DNA of 64,000 bases from Klenkia taihuensis (lineage in GTDB: Bacteria; Actinomycetota; Actinomycetes; Mycobacteriales; Geodermatophilaceae). Both the position numbers and the translations under genes were made by a program. Within the stretch, counting starts at the first letter, position 1. Every line of letters starts with the position of its first letter. A model generated the notes under the pieces. That model had not been told where the DNA came from. It saw nothing but the letters and a program-made list of their open reading frames with translations, and ran no database searches. Positions 1-7,459 of the stretch are shown here, piece after piece. Location of the stretch: assembly GCF_900112525.1 (NCBI RefSeq), contig NZ_FOMD01000004.1, positions 372,001-436,000 on the forward strand, given 5' to 3'.

Positions 1-950
1 TCGAGCTGGGAGTCCGCGTACAGCGCCACCACGGTGGACTGCTGCTGGTACAGCGACCAGAACGCCACGCTGGCCACGAACATGGGGATGAAGGCCAGCA
101 CCCGGCGCCGCTCGGTGCCGTCGACCCGCGCGCTGCGCAGCAGCTGGACGAAGTAGCCGACCGAGACCACCACGCAGACCCACACGACGACGGTGGCCAG
201 CCGGTCGGCGCGCAGCACCCCGGTCAGCGCCAGCACGACGAGGACCAGCACGCCGACGACGGCGCCGACCGCCCAGCGGGACCGCTGCTCGGGCGGCAGC
301 GGCGAGGGCACCTCGCGCCCGGTGCCGGCCGGCCCGCGGCGGCCCCAGGCGTACTGGGCCAGGCCCGCGGCCATGCCGACGGCGGCCAGGCCGAAGCCGA
401 GGTGGAACCCGACCGCCGACTGCGCCAGCCCGGTCAGCAGCGGCCCGACCAGCGCCCCGACGTTGATGCCCAGGTAGAACACGGAGAACCCGGCGTCCCG
501 GCGCTCGTCGCCGTCGGCGTAGAGCAGGCCCACCAGGGTGGTGGCGGTGGCCTTGACCCCGCCGCTGCCCAGCGCGATGAGGACCAGGCCGACGCCGACG
601 CCCAGCAGGCCCGGCACCAGCGAGAGCGCCACGTGCCCGGCCATGACGACGACGGCGGACCAGAACAGCACCCGCTCGGGGCCGGCCAGCCGGTCGGAGA
701 CCCAGCCGCCCACGATCGTGGACAGGTAGACCGTGCCGCCGTAGGCGCCCACGATGCTGGCCGCGGTCGAGGTGCTGATGGCCAGCCCGCCGTCGGCGAC
801 GGAGTAGGAGAGGTAGTACAGCAGGATCGCCTGCATGCCGTAGAAGCTGAACCGCTCCCACATCTCGACGCCGAACAGGTGCGCCAGGCCGCGCGGTTGA
901 CCGAGGAAGGTCGTCCCGTCCGCACGGGTGTCGGGGGATGCAGTTGCCAC
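1..950 (-). CDS. POT/PTR-family proton-coupled peptide transporter, 3' end cut by window edge
   Basis: Predicted inner-membrane symporter that imports di- and tripeptides with protons. About 316 N-terminal codons are visible from a GTG at 950; the rest lies beyond position 1. Family members are usually 450-500 residues. Residues 29-38 (EMWERFSFYG) match the PTR2 signature ExxERFxYY of the first helix, and FLGQPRG just before it is typical of bacterial DtpT-like proteins. Several hydrophobic helices follow. A CACAGT hexamer at 959-964 on the minus strand, 8 nt before the GTG, may be the -10 box of a leaderless mRNA. The gene is divergent from the SOS-type locus to its right, with 220 bp between the two starts. 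Substrate specificity cannot be read from the sequence. Confidence 0.85.
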   Translation of the reverse strand, partial: MATASPDTRADGTTFLGQPRGLAHLFGVEMWERFSFYGMQAILLYYLSYSVADGGLAISTSTAASIVGAYGGTVYLSTIVGGWVSDRLAGPERVLFWSAVVVMAGHVALSLVPGLLGVGVGLVLIALGSGGVKATATTLVGLLYADGDERRDAGFSVFYLGINVGALVGPLLTGLAQSAVGFHLGFGLAAVGMAAGLAQYAWGRRGPAGTGREVPSPLPPEQRSRWAVGAVVGVLVLVVLALTGVLRADRLATVVVWVCVVVSVGYFVQLLRSARVDGTERRRVLAFIPMFVASVAFWSLYQQQSTVVALYADSQL

Positions 951-1058
951 GCCCAACCACTGTGCCCCTCATGGGTCGGTCGCGCACGCCCGGTCCGGTC
1001 CGCGCGGGCGACGACGGCGAACTGTCGGTGGTCCGTGCTGTGCTCCGGGCATGCAGAC

Positions 1059-1070
1059 GAACACGTGTTC
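1059..1070. promoter_or_regulatory. Distal LexA (SOS) box
   Basis: GAACACGTGTTC fits the actinobacterial LexA core GAAC-N4-GTTC. It is a perfect dyad that extends to CGAAC...GTTCG. It lies about 100 bp before the DUF6504 start and about 60 bp upstream of a second, better box. The gap to the POT start at 950 is 108 bp, so the box could also act on that gene. Confidence 0.75.
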
Positions 1071-1117
1071 GACGCCCCGGTTGACGGCCTCGGGCGCGCA
1101 TGGTGTCCTGGTCGTGT

Positions 1118-1133
1118 TCGAACGCACGTTCGA
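1118..1133. promoter_or_regulatory. Proximal LexA (SOS) box, full consensus
   Basis: TCGAACGCACGTTCGA is an exact match to the consensus TCGAAC-N4-GTTCGA used by mycobacterial and streptomycete LexA. The dyad has 8-bp arms (1117-1124 and 1127-1134) around a 2-bp centre. It ends 37 bp before the ATG of the DUF6504 gene, so it should repress that gene and the HEPN gene behind it until DNA damage. Confidence 0.88.
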
Positions 1134-1170
1134 ACAGCGGGAGGGGTCCCGGGGCGAGGGGGAGGCGGCG

Positions 1171-1443
1171 ATGGTCCAGGTGCTGGCGGGTGCGGGGGAG
1201 CGGGTGCAGGTGGAGCGCGGGCCGTCCGGCCCGCTCCGGTTCTGGCGGGGCGAGGGCCTGGGCCGGGGCCGGTACGAGGTCGGGCAGCTCGTCGAGCACC
1301 GGGTGGAGGCGGGCCCGGGGCGGCAGGTCTGGCGGGTGGAGGCGGTGCGCTCGGGCCGGTCGCGCACCAGCTTCGCCGGGGTCTTCGACCTGACCTGGGA
1401 GCCGGCGGCCGACCGCTGGTCGCTCGTGCGGGTGCACGACTGA
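1171..1443 (+). CDS. DUF6504-family small protein, predicted SOS-induced
   Basis: This is a 90-residue protein of unknown function. The core, roughly residues 20-85 (PLRFWRGEG, then YEVGQLVEH, then VWRVEAV and WSLVRVHD), looks like DUF6504, short proteins that in other actinobacteria sit beside the imuB/dnaE2 translesion cassette (from memory). ATG 1171 was chosen because GGAGG lies at 1161-1165 with 5-nt spacing. An upstream in-frame ATG at 1051 would place two LexA boxes inside the coding region. The stop overlaps the next ATG (TGATG), so the two genes are coupled. No dnaE2 or imuB is next to it here. Family call moderate; SOS control strongly suggested by the boxes. Confidence 0.72.
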   Translation: MVQVLAGAGERVQVERGPSGPLRFWRGEGLGRGRYEVGQLVEHRVEAGPGRQVWRVEAVRSGRSRTSFAGVFDLTWEPAADRWSLVRVHD

Positions 1444-1928
1444 TGGGCGCGGTCCGGGTGCTGTCACCCGCCCAGCTCGAGCTGACGCCACCGCTGCCGC
1501 CGGCGGCCTCCCAGCTGCTCGGCCAGGCCCACCGCGGCCTGGCCGAGGCGGCGGGGTGCCGTGACGCCGGCTGGCGGTACGCCACCGCGCACCTGGCCGC
1601 CCTGCGGGGGGCGGCGGCGGTGCTGGCCGCCCGCACCCGGCCCGAGTCGGGCCGTCGCCGGCCGCGCAGCGCGTGGGTGCTCATCGGCCAGGTGGCGCCG
1701 GAGCTGGGGGAGTGGGCGGCGTTCTTCGCCGCGGGCGCGGCCAAGCGCGCCGCGGCCGAGGCGGGGCTGAGCTCGGCGGTCACCGAGCGCGAGGCCGACG
1801 ACCTGGTCCGCGACGCCGGCGCGTTCCTCGCCGTCGTGGAGACGACGCTGGGCCGGCCGGTGTCCGCGGCGGCCGCCGAGCCCGCCCCGCCGGGCCGGCC
1901 GGAGGTGCGCCGGCTGCGGCCGGCCTGA
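1443..1928 (+). CDS. SAV_6107-type HEPN-domain protein
   Basis: A 161-residue, mostly helical protein resembling the SAV_6107 HEPN family. HEPN domains are helical bundles that are often RNases or toxin-antitoxin partners. Residues 25-70 form the Ala-rich first helices, with RYATAH at 45-50 giving an R-x4-H spacing. That motif sits earlier than the catalytic RX4-6H of nuclease HEPNs, so activity is uncertain. Conserved segments around residues 75-105 (SAWVLIGQVAPELGEWAAFF) and an acidic ADDLVRDA helix follow; the C-terminal 25 residues are Pro/Arg-rich. It starts inside the stop of the DUF6504 gene and must share its LexA-controlled transcript. A role in the DNA-damage response is inference from that operon. 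Confidence 0.7.
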   Translation: MGAVRVLSPAQLELTPPLPPAASQLLGQAHRGLAEAAGCRDAGWRYATAHLAALRGAAAVLAARTRPESGRRRPRSAWVLIGQVAPELGEWAAFFAAGAAKRAAAEAGLSSAVTEREADDLVRDAGAFLAVVETTLGRPVSAAAAEPAPPGRPEVRRLRPA

Positions 1929-1972
1929 GCCCGGGGTCCGGGCGCGCCCGTTTGCCGAACCGGCACGGTTGC

Positions 1973-2001
1973 TTGCGGCAGCGGTCGCGCAGGTCGAGGG
2001 T
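1973..2001 (+). promoter_or_regulatory. Candidate promoter of a leaderless mRNA
   Basis: TTGCGG (1973-1978), 17 bp, then GAGGGT (1996-2001), with ATG 2008 six nt further on. The spacing predicts transcription starting at the A of the start codon. Confidence 0.45.
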
Positions 2002-2007
2002 CGGGCC

Positions 2008-2790
2008 ATGGCCAGCGCGCACCCCCACGACCACGCACCCCGGCACGCCGACCACGGGCACGGCGACCACGGGCAGCACGACCACGGGCAGCACGACCAC
2101 GGGCAGCACGACCACGGCTCGGCGGAGCAGATGGCGGCGTGGCGGGACACCGACCCGTCCCTGTGGTTCACCGAGTCCTTCTGGGACGACCGCTACCGCG
2201 AACGGCCCATCTGGTCGGGCAACGCCAACCAGCGGCTGGTCGAGACCGCCACGGACCTCGCCCCCGGCCGCGCGCTCGACGTGGGCTGCGGCGAGGGCGG
2301 CGACGCGATCTGGCTGGCCCGGCAGGGCTGGCAGGTCACCGCCACCGACGTCTCCCCGGTCGCCCTCGAGCGCGCCCGCGGGGCCGCCCGGGCCGCCGGC
2401 GTCGCCGACGCGATCACCTTCCAGCACTCCGACGGCCGCAGCGACTGGGCGCCCCCGGCCGGCGCCTACGACCTGGTCACCGTCTCCTTCGTGCAGTTCC
2501 CGCGCGCCGAGCTCGCCGCCTTCCACCGCAAGCTCGCCGCGGCCGTTGCCCCGGGCGGCACCCTGCTCATCACCGCGCACCACGCCGACAGCCACAGCGG
2601 CGGCGAGACCCCGTTCAGCGCCGAGCTGTTCGCCACCGCCGCCGAGATGGCCGCCGGCCTCGACCTGGGCGCCGGCTGGCAGGTCTCGGCCACCGACCCC
2701 ACCCGCGAGGCGGTGTTCCCGCCCGGGCCCGAGGGGCGCCCCACGACGGTCCGGGACGCGGTGCTGCGGGCGGTGCGCGCCCCCGGCTAG
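2008..2790 (+). CDS. Class I SAM-dependent methyltransferase with His-rich N-terminal tail
   Basis: 260 residues. Residues 1-40 form a His/Asp-rich tail with three perfect DHGQH repeats, a likely metal-binding or sensing segment. The catalytic domain starts near residue 50. SFWDDRYRERPIWSG is the usual entry of this subfamily (TehB/thiopurine-methyltransferase-like). Motif I, LDVGCGEGGDAIWLA, binds SAM, followed by the acidic loop TATDVSPVAL. The methyl acceptor is unknown. ATG 2008 was chosen because it precedes the His tail, and a -10-like GAGGGT lies 6 nt upstream. The next gene also encodes a methyltransferase, from a different subfamily. Related actinobacterial proteins also carry His-rich leaders (from memory), so the tail is probably functional rather than a sequencing artefact. 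Confidence 0.8.
   Translation: MASAHPHDHAPRHADHGHGDHGQHDHGQHDHGQHDHGSAEQMAAWRDTDPSLWFTESFWDDRYRERPIWSGNANQRLVETATDLAPGRALDVGCGEGGDAIWLARQGWQVTATDVSPVALERARGAARAAGVADAITFQHSDGRSDWAPPAGAYDLVTVSFVQFPRAELAAFHRKLAAAVAPGGTLLITAHHADSHSGGETPFSAELFATAAEMAAGLDLGAGWQVSATDPTREAVFPPGPEGRPTTVRDAVLRAVRAPG
2065..2109. repeat. Three perfect 15-bp tandem repeats in coding sequence
   Basis: The unit GACCACGGGCAGCAC occurs at 2065-2079, 2080-2094 and 2095-2109, flanked by degenerate copies at 2050-2064 and 2110-2117. The unit is five codons, so copy number can change without shifting frame. Confidence 0.9.
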
Positions 2791-2793
2791 GGT
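2788..2793 (+). promoter_or_regulatory. Leaderless -10 box (TAGGGT)
   Basis: TAGGGT overlaps the stop codon of the upstream methyltransferase gene and ends 7 nt before GTG 2801, the spacing expected when transcription begins at the start codon. Confidence 0.5.
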
Positions 2794-2800
2794 CGCCAGG

Positions 2801-3562
2801 GTGCCGCAGCCGCAGACCCCGACCGCAGGCCGTGCCGGCCCCGCCGAGCCCCCGGTCCGCGCCGCCGCGGTGTGGGCCGCGCTCGACCCGCTGGTCGGCG
2901 GCGCGCCCCTGGAGGTCCTCGACGTCGGGGGCGGCGCCGGGGTCTTCGCGGTCCCGCTGGCCCAGCGCGGCCACACCGTCACCGTCGTCGACACCTCCGC
3001 CGACGCGCTGGCCACCCTCCGCCGCCGTGCCGACCTCGCCGGCGTCGCGGGGCTGGTCCGCGGCGTGCAGGGCGACGCCGACGCACTGGGTGCGGTCACC
3101 GGCCCCGACGGCGGCTACGACCTGGCGCTGGTGCACGCCGTCCTCGAGGTGGTCGACGACCCCGCCGCCACCCTCACCGGCATCGCCGCGGCCCTGCGGC
3201 CGGGTGGACGGCTCAGCCTGACCGCCGCCAACCGGGCCGGGGCCGTCCTCGCCCGCGCGCTCGGCGGCCACCCCGTCGAGGCGCGGGCCCTGCTCGGGGA
3301 CCGCGACCCGGCCCCCGACCGGGCCCGCACCCGGCACGCCCGGCGCCGGTTCAGCCCCGAGGAGCTGCTCTCCCTGGTCCACGACGCCGGCCTGCAGGCG
3401 GGGGAGTGGCGCGGGGTCTCCGTCGTCGCCGACCTGCTGGAGTCCACGTCCGGCGCCGACCCCGACGCGCTGCGCCGGCTGGAGCTCGAGCTCTCGGGCC
3501 TGTCGCCCTACCGCGACGTGGCCACCGGCCTGCACGTCGTCGCCACCCGCGGCGCGCCGTGA
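2801..3562 (+). CDS. Class I SAM-dependent methyltransferase
   Basis: 253 residues. Motif I is LEVLDVGGGAGVFAVPLA near residue 40, followed by an acidic residue after strand 2 (VTVVDTSADAL) and a motif near residue 105 ending YDLALVHAVLEVVDD. The C-terminal third (RRRFSPEELLSLVHDAGL) matches the methyltransferases found near dinB in streptomycetes and mycobacteria (from memory), and a dinB indeed lies 7 kb downstream here. Substrate unknown. The start is the GTG 7 nt after TAGGGT; no Shine-Dalgarno sequence is evident, which fits a leaderless mRNA. Its stop overlaps the next gene (GTGA), so both are translated together. Confidence 0.8.
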   Translation: MPQPQTPTAGRAGPAEPPVRAAAVWAALDPLVGGAPLEVLDVGGGAGVFAVPLAQRGHTVTVVDTSADALATLRRRADLAGVAGLVRGVQGDADALGAVTGPDGGYDLALVHAVLEVVDDPAATLTGIAAALRPGGRLSLTAANRAGAVLARALGGHPVEARALLGDRDPAPDRARTRHARRRFSPEELLSLVHDAGLQAGEWRGVSVVADLLESTSGADPDALRRLELELSGLSPYRDVATGLHVVATRGAP

Positions 3563-4707
3563 GCCTGCCCGACGACCTGCACCGCCCGGCCTACGGGTCG
3601 GCCACCCTGGCCGACGTGCTGCCCTCGGTGTCGGCCGCGCTCGGTGTCGGCCGGGCCGACCGGCTCGGCCTGGCCGACCACCTGCACGGCGCCCGCCGGG
3701 TGGCCGTCCTGCTCGTCGACGGCCTGGGAGCCGACCTGGTCCGCGCGCACGCCGACCTCGCGCCCACCCTCGCCGGGCTGGCCGCACCCCTGGGTGACCT
3801 GCAGGCGCCCTGCCCCAGCACCACCCCGGTCAGCCTCACCACCCTCGGCACCGGCGTGCCCCCGGGCGCGCACGGCGTCCTCGGGTTCACCACCGACGTC
3901 CCCGGTGCGGACCGTCCGCTGACGCACACGCACTGGACCGACGACCCCGACCCGGACACCTGGCAGGCCCGGCCCACGGTCTTCGCCGAGCTCGCCGCCG
4001 CCGACGTCCCGGCGACCGTGGTCGGGCCCTACGCCTACGCCACCTCCGGGCTGACCCGCGCGGCCTACCGCGGCGCCCGGTACGCCTCCGCGGTCAGCCC
4101 CGGTGACCTGGCGGCCGGGCTGGTCCGCTCGCTCGCCGCGACCGACCGTGCGCTGGTCTACGGCTACCACGCCGAGCTCGACCTGACCGGGCACGTGCGC
4201 GGCGTGGACTCCCCGTCCTGGCGCCAGCAGCTGGCGCACGTCGACCTGGTGGTGGCCCAGGTGCTCGACGGCCTGCCCGGCGACGCGTGCCTGCTGGTCA
4301 CCGCCGACCACGGCATGCTCGACGTGCCGGCCGGCACCCGGCTCGACGTGGACAGCACGCCGGCGCTGTCCGCGGGCGTGCGGCTGCTGGCCGGCGAACC
4401 GCGGGCCCGCTACGTGCACGCGCTGCCCGGCGCCGCCGACGACGTCCTCGCCGCCTGGCGTGAGGTCCTCGGCGACCGGGCCTGGGTGGTCGGCCGCGAC
4501 GAGGCGGTCGCCAGCGGGGTGTTCGGCCCGGTCGCGGACGACCTGGTCGCCCGGATCGGCGACGTGGTGGCGCTGGCCCGCGGCACCTGGGCGGTCACCG
4601 CCACCCGGCAGGAGCCGGTGCCCTCGGTGCTGGCGGCCTACCACGGCTCGCTGACCGCGACCGAGCTGGCGATCCCGCTGCTGCTCGGGCGGGGGGCGGC
4701 GCTGTGA
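3559..4707 (+). CDS. Alkaline-phosphatase-superfamily nucleotide pyrophosphatase/phosphodiesterase
   Basis: 382 residues. Metal-dependent hydrolase of the type I phosphodiesterase/nucleotide pyrophosphatase family. VAVLLVDGLGADL (about residues 48-60) supplies the first metal-binding Asp, CPSTTPVSLTTLGTG (about 86-100) the nucleophilic Thr, YGYHAELDLTGHVRG the second site, and TADHGMLD the DH pair. The expected catalytic set is therefore complete. No signal peptide is seen, so it is probably cytoplasmic. GTGA overlaps couple it to the methyltransferase before it and the ferredoxin after it. The natural substrate is unknown. Confidence 0.85.
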   Translation: MSLPDDLHRPAYGSATLADVLPSVSAALGVGRADRLGLADHLHGARRVAVLLVDGLGADLVRAHADLAPTLAGLAAPLGDLQAPCPSTTPVSLTTLGTGVPPGAHGVLGFTTDVPGADRPLTHTHWTDDPDPDTWQARPTVFAELAAADVPATVVGPYAYATSGLTRAAYRGARYASAVSPGDLAAGLVRSLAATDRALVYGYHAELDLTGHVRGVDSPSWRQQLAHVDLVVAQVLDGLPGDACLLVTADHGMLDVPAGTRLDVDSTPALSAGVRLLAGEPRARYVHALPGAADDVLAAWREVLGDRAWVVGRDEAVASGVFGPVADDLVARIGDVVALARGTWAVTATRQEPVPSVLAAYHGSLTATELAIPLLLGRGAAL

Positions 4708-5063
4708 GCGGGCCGGTGCTGACGGTGTGCCGCGGCTGCTGCTGCGGCCGCGCCGAGAAGCACCCGGGCACCGACCACCGGGCCCAGCTCGAGGCCTTCC
4801 GCGCCGGCGGCGCGAAGGTGCGGGTGGTCGACTGCCTGGACGCCTGCGAGCGGTCCAACGTCGTGGTGGTCAGCCCCAGCCCGGCCGGGCGCGCCGCCGG
4901 GGCCCGGCCGCAGTGGGTGGGCGGTGTCCTGGAGCAGGAGATCACCGACGACGTGCTGCGCTGGGTGGCCGACGGCGGGCCGGGCGTCGCCGACCCGCCG
5001 GACTTCCTGGACCTGTCGTTCTTCCAGCCCTCCCGCCGGGTGCGTGGGGAAGCCGGTCTCTAG
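4704..5063 (+). CDS. Thioredoxin-like (2Fe-2S) ferredoxin domain protein
   Basis: 119 residues. Four cysteine sites typical of thioredoxin-fold [2Fe-2S] proteins are visible: CRGCCCG near residues 9-15, then CLDACERSN near residues 44-52. It probably carries electrons, but the partner is not evident. The GTG start overlaps the stop of the phosphodiesterase gene. The 3' end overlaps the 3' end of the convergent sucrase/ferredoxin-like gene by 4 bp, and both encode thioredoxin-like iron-sulfur proteins. The tail after residue 95 has no recognised motif. Confidence 0.75.
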   Translation: MSGPVLTVCRGCCCGRAEKHPGTDHRAQLEAFRAGGAKVRVVDCLDACERSNVVVVSPSPAGRAAGARPQWVGGVLEQEITDDVLRWVADGGPGVADPPDFLDLSFFQPSRRVRGEAGL

Positions 5064-6043
5064 CCGACCGGGGCAGGGCTGCGGTGCACCGCGACCGGGT
5101 GCCAGGTCCGCCAGCGCCCGGGCGCGAGGGCCGCGCAGGTCAGCCGGCGGGAGTCGGCCGACAGCCGGCTGTCCAGCACGACCTGCACGGCGCCGTCCGG
5201 GCCGGTCAGGCCGACCTCCCACCGCTCGGTGCCGTCGGCCCCGGCACCCCCGGAGCGCACCGACACCACCGGCAGGTCGGCGACGCCCAGCAGGCCCAGC
5301 TCGACCCGGGCGAACTGCTGCGCGGCCTGCGCCGGCGGGGTCAGCCCGGCCCGCCCGCGCAGCCCGGTGAGCACCACCTGGCCGCGGGCGTGCGCCTCGG
5401 CCAGCCCGCCGCCGTCCTCGGGCACCTGGCCGTAGAGGTGGCCGGTGGGCAGCACGAGCACGTTCGCGGCGAACCGGTCACCGCCCAGGTGGCTGGTCTC
5501 CCAGACGTCGCCGGGCAGCGTGCGGGCCAACGGCCGGCCGCGCACCGCGCAGCACGCGTCGTGGCCGCCGTGGGTGCAGACCAGGAAGGCGGGGGTGTCG
5601 ACCTGCACGCCCACCGAGCCGTCCAGCGGCACCTCGAGCAGCTCGGCGTCGCTGCCCCGGCGGGACCACCGCACCCAGCCCTCGCGGACGTCGGCGACGG
5701 CCCACCGGCCCTGGGAGTCGACCAGCTTCTCGCCCGGCCGGCGCACCATCTGGATCCGCAGGCCCGCCTCGCGGGCCCGCTGCGCCAGCCGGGGGGCGAC
5801 GTCGGCGTCGAACCGGGACTGCAGCAGCGCGTCGCGCCCCCACGGCCCGGGCTGCTCCACCAGGAGCCAGCGGCGGGCCGGGGGAGCCGTGGCCAGCGGC
5901 GAGTCGCCGGCCAGCAGCGCCTGCACCGAGCAGCGGGCGTCGTCGAGGCGACCGACCGGGTGGCGGCGCGGGTCGGGGTGCTGGCAGTACGGGTCCTCCG
6001 CTGCCGGGTCAGGCACCGGGTCGGGCACGGGGTCCGCGGTCAT
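5060..6043 (-). CDS. Sucrase/ferredoxin-like family protein
   Basis: 327 residues. The central signature CTHGGHDACCAVRGRPLA matches the sucrase/ferredoxin-like family (thioredoxin-like, Apd1-related), in which Cys and His ligands bind a 2Fe-2S cluster. The N-terminal half contains PARRWLLVEQPGPWGRDAL, also typical. The initial 25 residues are Pro/Asp-rich (a VPDP repeat). ATG 6043 overlaps the stop of the JmjC gene (ATGA), so the oxygenase and this iron-sulfur protein are made together. A role in electron supply or iron handling for the oxygenase is inference. Confidence 0.8.
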   Translation of the reverse strand: MTADPVPDPVPDPAAEDPYCQHPDPRRHPVGRLDDARCSVQALLAGDSPLATAPPARRWLLVEQPGPWGRDALLQSRFDADVAPRLAQRAREAGLRIQMVRRPGEKLVDSQGRWAVADVREGWVRWSRRGSDAELLEVPLDGSVGVQVDTPAFLVCTHGGHDACCAVRGRPLARTLPGDVWETSHLGGDRFAANVLVLPTGHLYGQVPEDGGGLAEAHARGQVVLTGLRGRAGLTPPAQAAQQFARVELGLLGVADLPVVSVRSGGAGADGTERWEVGLTGPDGAVQVVLDSRLSADSRRLTCAALAPGRWRTWHPVAVHRSPAPVG

Positions 6044-7308
6044 CGGCTCCCATGGTGCACCGGTGCGCCGGGTCGTGCGTCGGGGACGACGGCCACCGCC
6101 TCCACCACCAGCCGGCGGCCCAGCTCGACCTGCTGCTCGGCGGGCAGACCGGGCAGGTCGCCCACCTTGAGCTCGCCCACGGCCAGCAGCTCGGCCAGGG
6201 CCGGGCGCTGCGCGGCGGGGAAGCGGCGGTGCTGCCGGCCGGCGACCAGCACGACCTCCTCGCCGACGGCCTCGCGCAGCTGGGCCCGCAGCCGCGGGCG
6301 CACCCGCAGCACGGTGTCGGTGGTCAGCGCCGCCGCCGCGGTGGACTGGGCCAGCGGCGCGACCGGCTCCGGGCGCACCTGCGCCCAGGTCCGCGACCGC
6401 AGCCGGTCGGCCACCGCCGCCGGGTCGACCCGGTCCAGCGCCGCGTGCAGACCCGCCAGCACGGCGGCCACGTCGTCGGCCGTGGTGCCCGGCGCCGACA
6501 GGTCCACGCCCAGCGGCAGCGAGGCGCGCAGCGCCGGGTCGTCCACGGCCAGGGTGCGCACCAGGTCCAGGGCGGACTCCACCGCGCCCCAGCGGGTCAC
6601 GTTGTGCACCCCGATGGTCAGGTGGGCGCTGATCTCGCCCAGCGCCCGCGCCGAGTGCAGGTAGCCGCGGGGCAGGTAGAGCGCGTCGCCGGGCCGCAGC
6701 ACCGCGTCGATGACCGGCTCCTCCGTCGCCCGGGCGGCGACGGCCTCGGCCCGCTCGCCCCAGGGCTGGGTGCGGAGGGGGTCGGTGAGCACCGGCTCGT
6801 GGATCGTCCAGTGCTTCTCGCCGGCGACCTGCAGGACGAAGACGTCGTGCACGTCGTAGTGCGGGGAGAAGCCCTGCGAGGACGGCGGGGTGACGTAGGC
6901 GTTGACCTGGGTGGGGTGGCCGAGCTCGGCGGCCAGCGCGTCGGCGAAGGCGATGATCGGGGGCCAGAGCCGGTGCAGGCCCTGCAGCACCACGGTGGAG
7001 CCCTCGCTGAACAGCCGCAGGACGGCGTCGGAGGAGACCTGGTCGGCGACCTCGGCGCCGGCCCCGCCCGGGCCGGTGAAGCGCTTGGCGTCGACCACCT
7101 CGCCGTTGCGGGCGATCCGCAGGAACGGGGTGCGCAGACCGCGGGTGCTCAGCAGCTCGTCGACGTCGGCCAGGGTGAGCAGGTCGGAGAAGTCCTGGCC
7201 GAGCCCCGCGGCGCTGGTCAGCAGCGGGCGGCGGGCCCAGTAGTCCACGGCGAACTCCGCCGGGTCGACCCCCACGCACCGGCGCAGGGCCGTTCCTCCG
7301 TGCTCCAC
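6040..7308 (-). CDS. JmjC/cupin 2-oxoglutarate oxygenase (ribosomal-oxygenase-like)
   Basis: 422 residues. Fe(II)/2-oxoglutarate dioxygenase fold related to the NO66/MINA53/RoxA group, which hydroxylates ribosomal proteins. The iron ligands are visible as HYDVHDVF (HxD) and, about 75 residues on, the His of YLHSARAL; TVVLQGLHRLWPP and YVTPPSSQGFSPHYD are typical of the family. The C-terminal winged-helix part fits. GTG 7308 was chosen because AGGAGG lies 6 nt upstream (7315-7320); upstream in-frame GTG codons lack such a site. The actual substrate (L16, L27 or another protein) cannot be told from sequence. Confidence 0.83.
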   Translation of the reverse strand: MEHGGTALRRCVGVDPAEFAVDYWARRPLLTSAAGLGQDFSDLLTLADVDELLSTRGLRTPFLRIARNGEVVDAKRFTGPGGAGAEVADQVSSDAVLRLFSEGSTVVLQGLHRLWPPIIAFADALAAELGHPTQVNAYVTPPSSQGFSPHYDVHDVFVLQVAGEKHWTIHEPVLTDPLRTQPWGERAEAVAARATEEPVIDAVLRPGDALYLPRGYLHSARALGEISAHLTIGVHNVTRWGAVESALDLVRTLAVDDPALRASLPLGVDLSAPGTTADDVAAVLAGLHAALDRVDPAAVADRLRSRTWAQVRPEPVAPLAQSTAAAALTTDTVLRVRPRLRAQLREAVGEEVVLVAGRQHRRFPAAQRPALAELLAVGELKVGDLPGLPAEQQVELGRRLVVEAVAVVPDARPGAPVHHGSR

Positions 7309-7399
7309 CTGGTTCCTCCTCGTCCGTGGCGGGTGCCCGCCTGCCGTGCCGTCCATACCGTCGCCGGGGCGGGCGCACACATCGCCGCCCCGTCATGAC

Positions 7400-7445
7400 C
7401 GAGGGCCGGGGGACCACCCCTGCTGGGGTGGTCCCCCGGCCCTCG
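7400..7445 (-). terminator. Long perfect hairpin, terminator of the repeat-protein gene
   Basis: Arms 7400-7420 and 7425-7445 pair perfectly over 21 bp around a TGCT loop. It begins 14 bp past the stop of the minus-strand repeat gene and lies before the next minus-strand start (7308). There is no U tract, as is common for actinobacterial terminators. Confidence 0.8.
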
Positions 7446-7459
7446 CCGTGCTGCCGGGA

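Noticed and set aside
402-1928. A 508-codon plus-strand frame through the POT gene and the SOS region
   Set aside because: It runs against the clearly conserved POT transporter and across LexA boxes; only its last 161 codons (from ATG 1443) form a real gene.
434-2038. Long minus-strand frame opposite the SOS genes
   Set aside because: Arg/Pro/Ala-rich shadow without motifs; caused by high GC.
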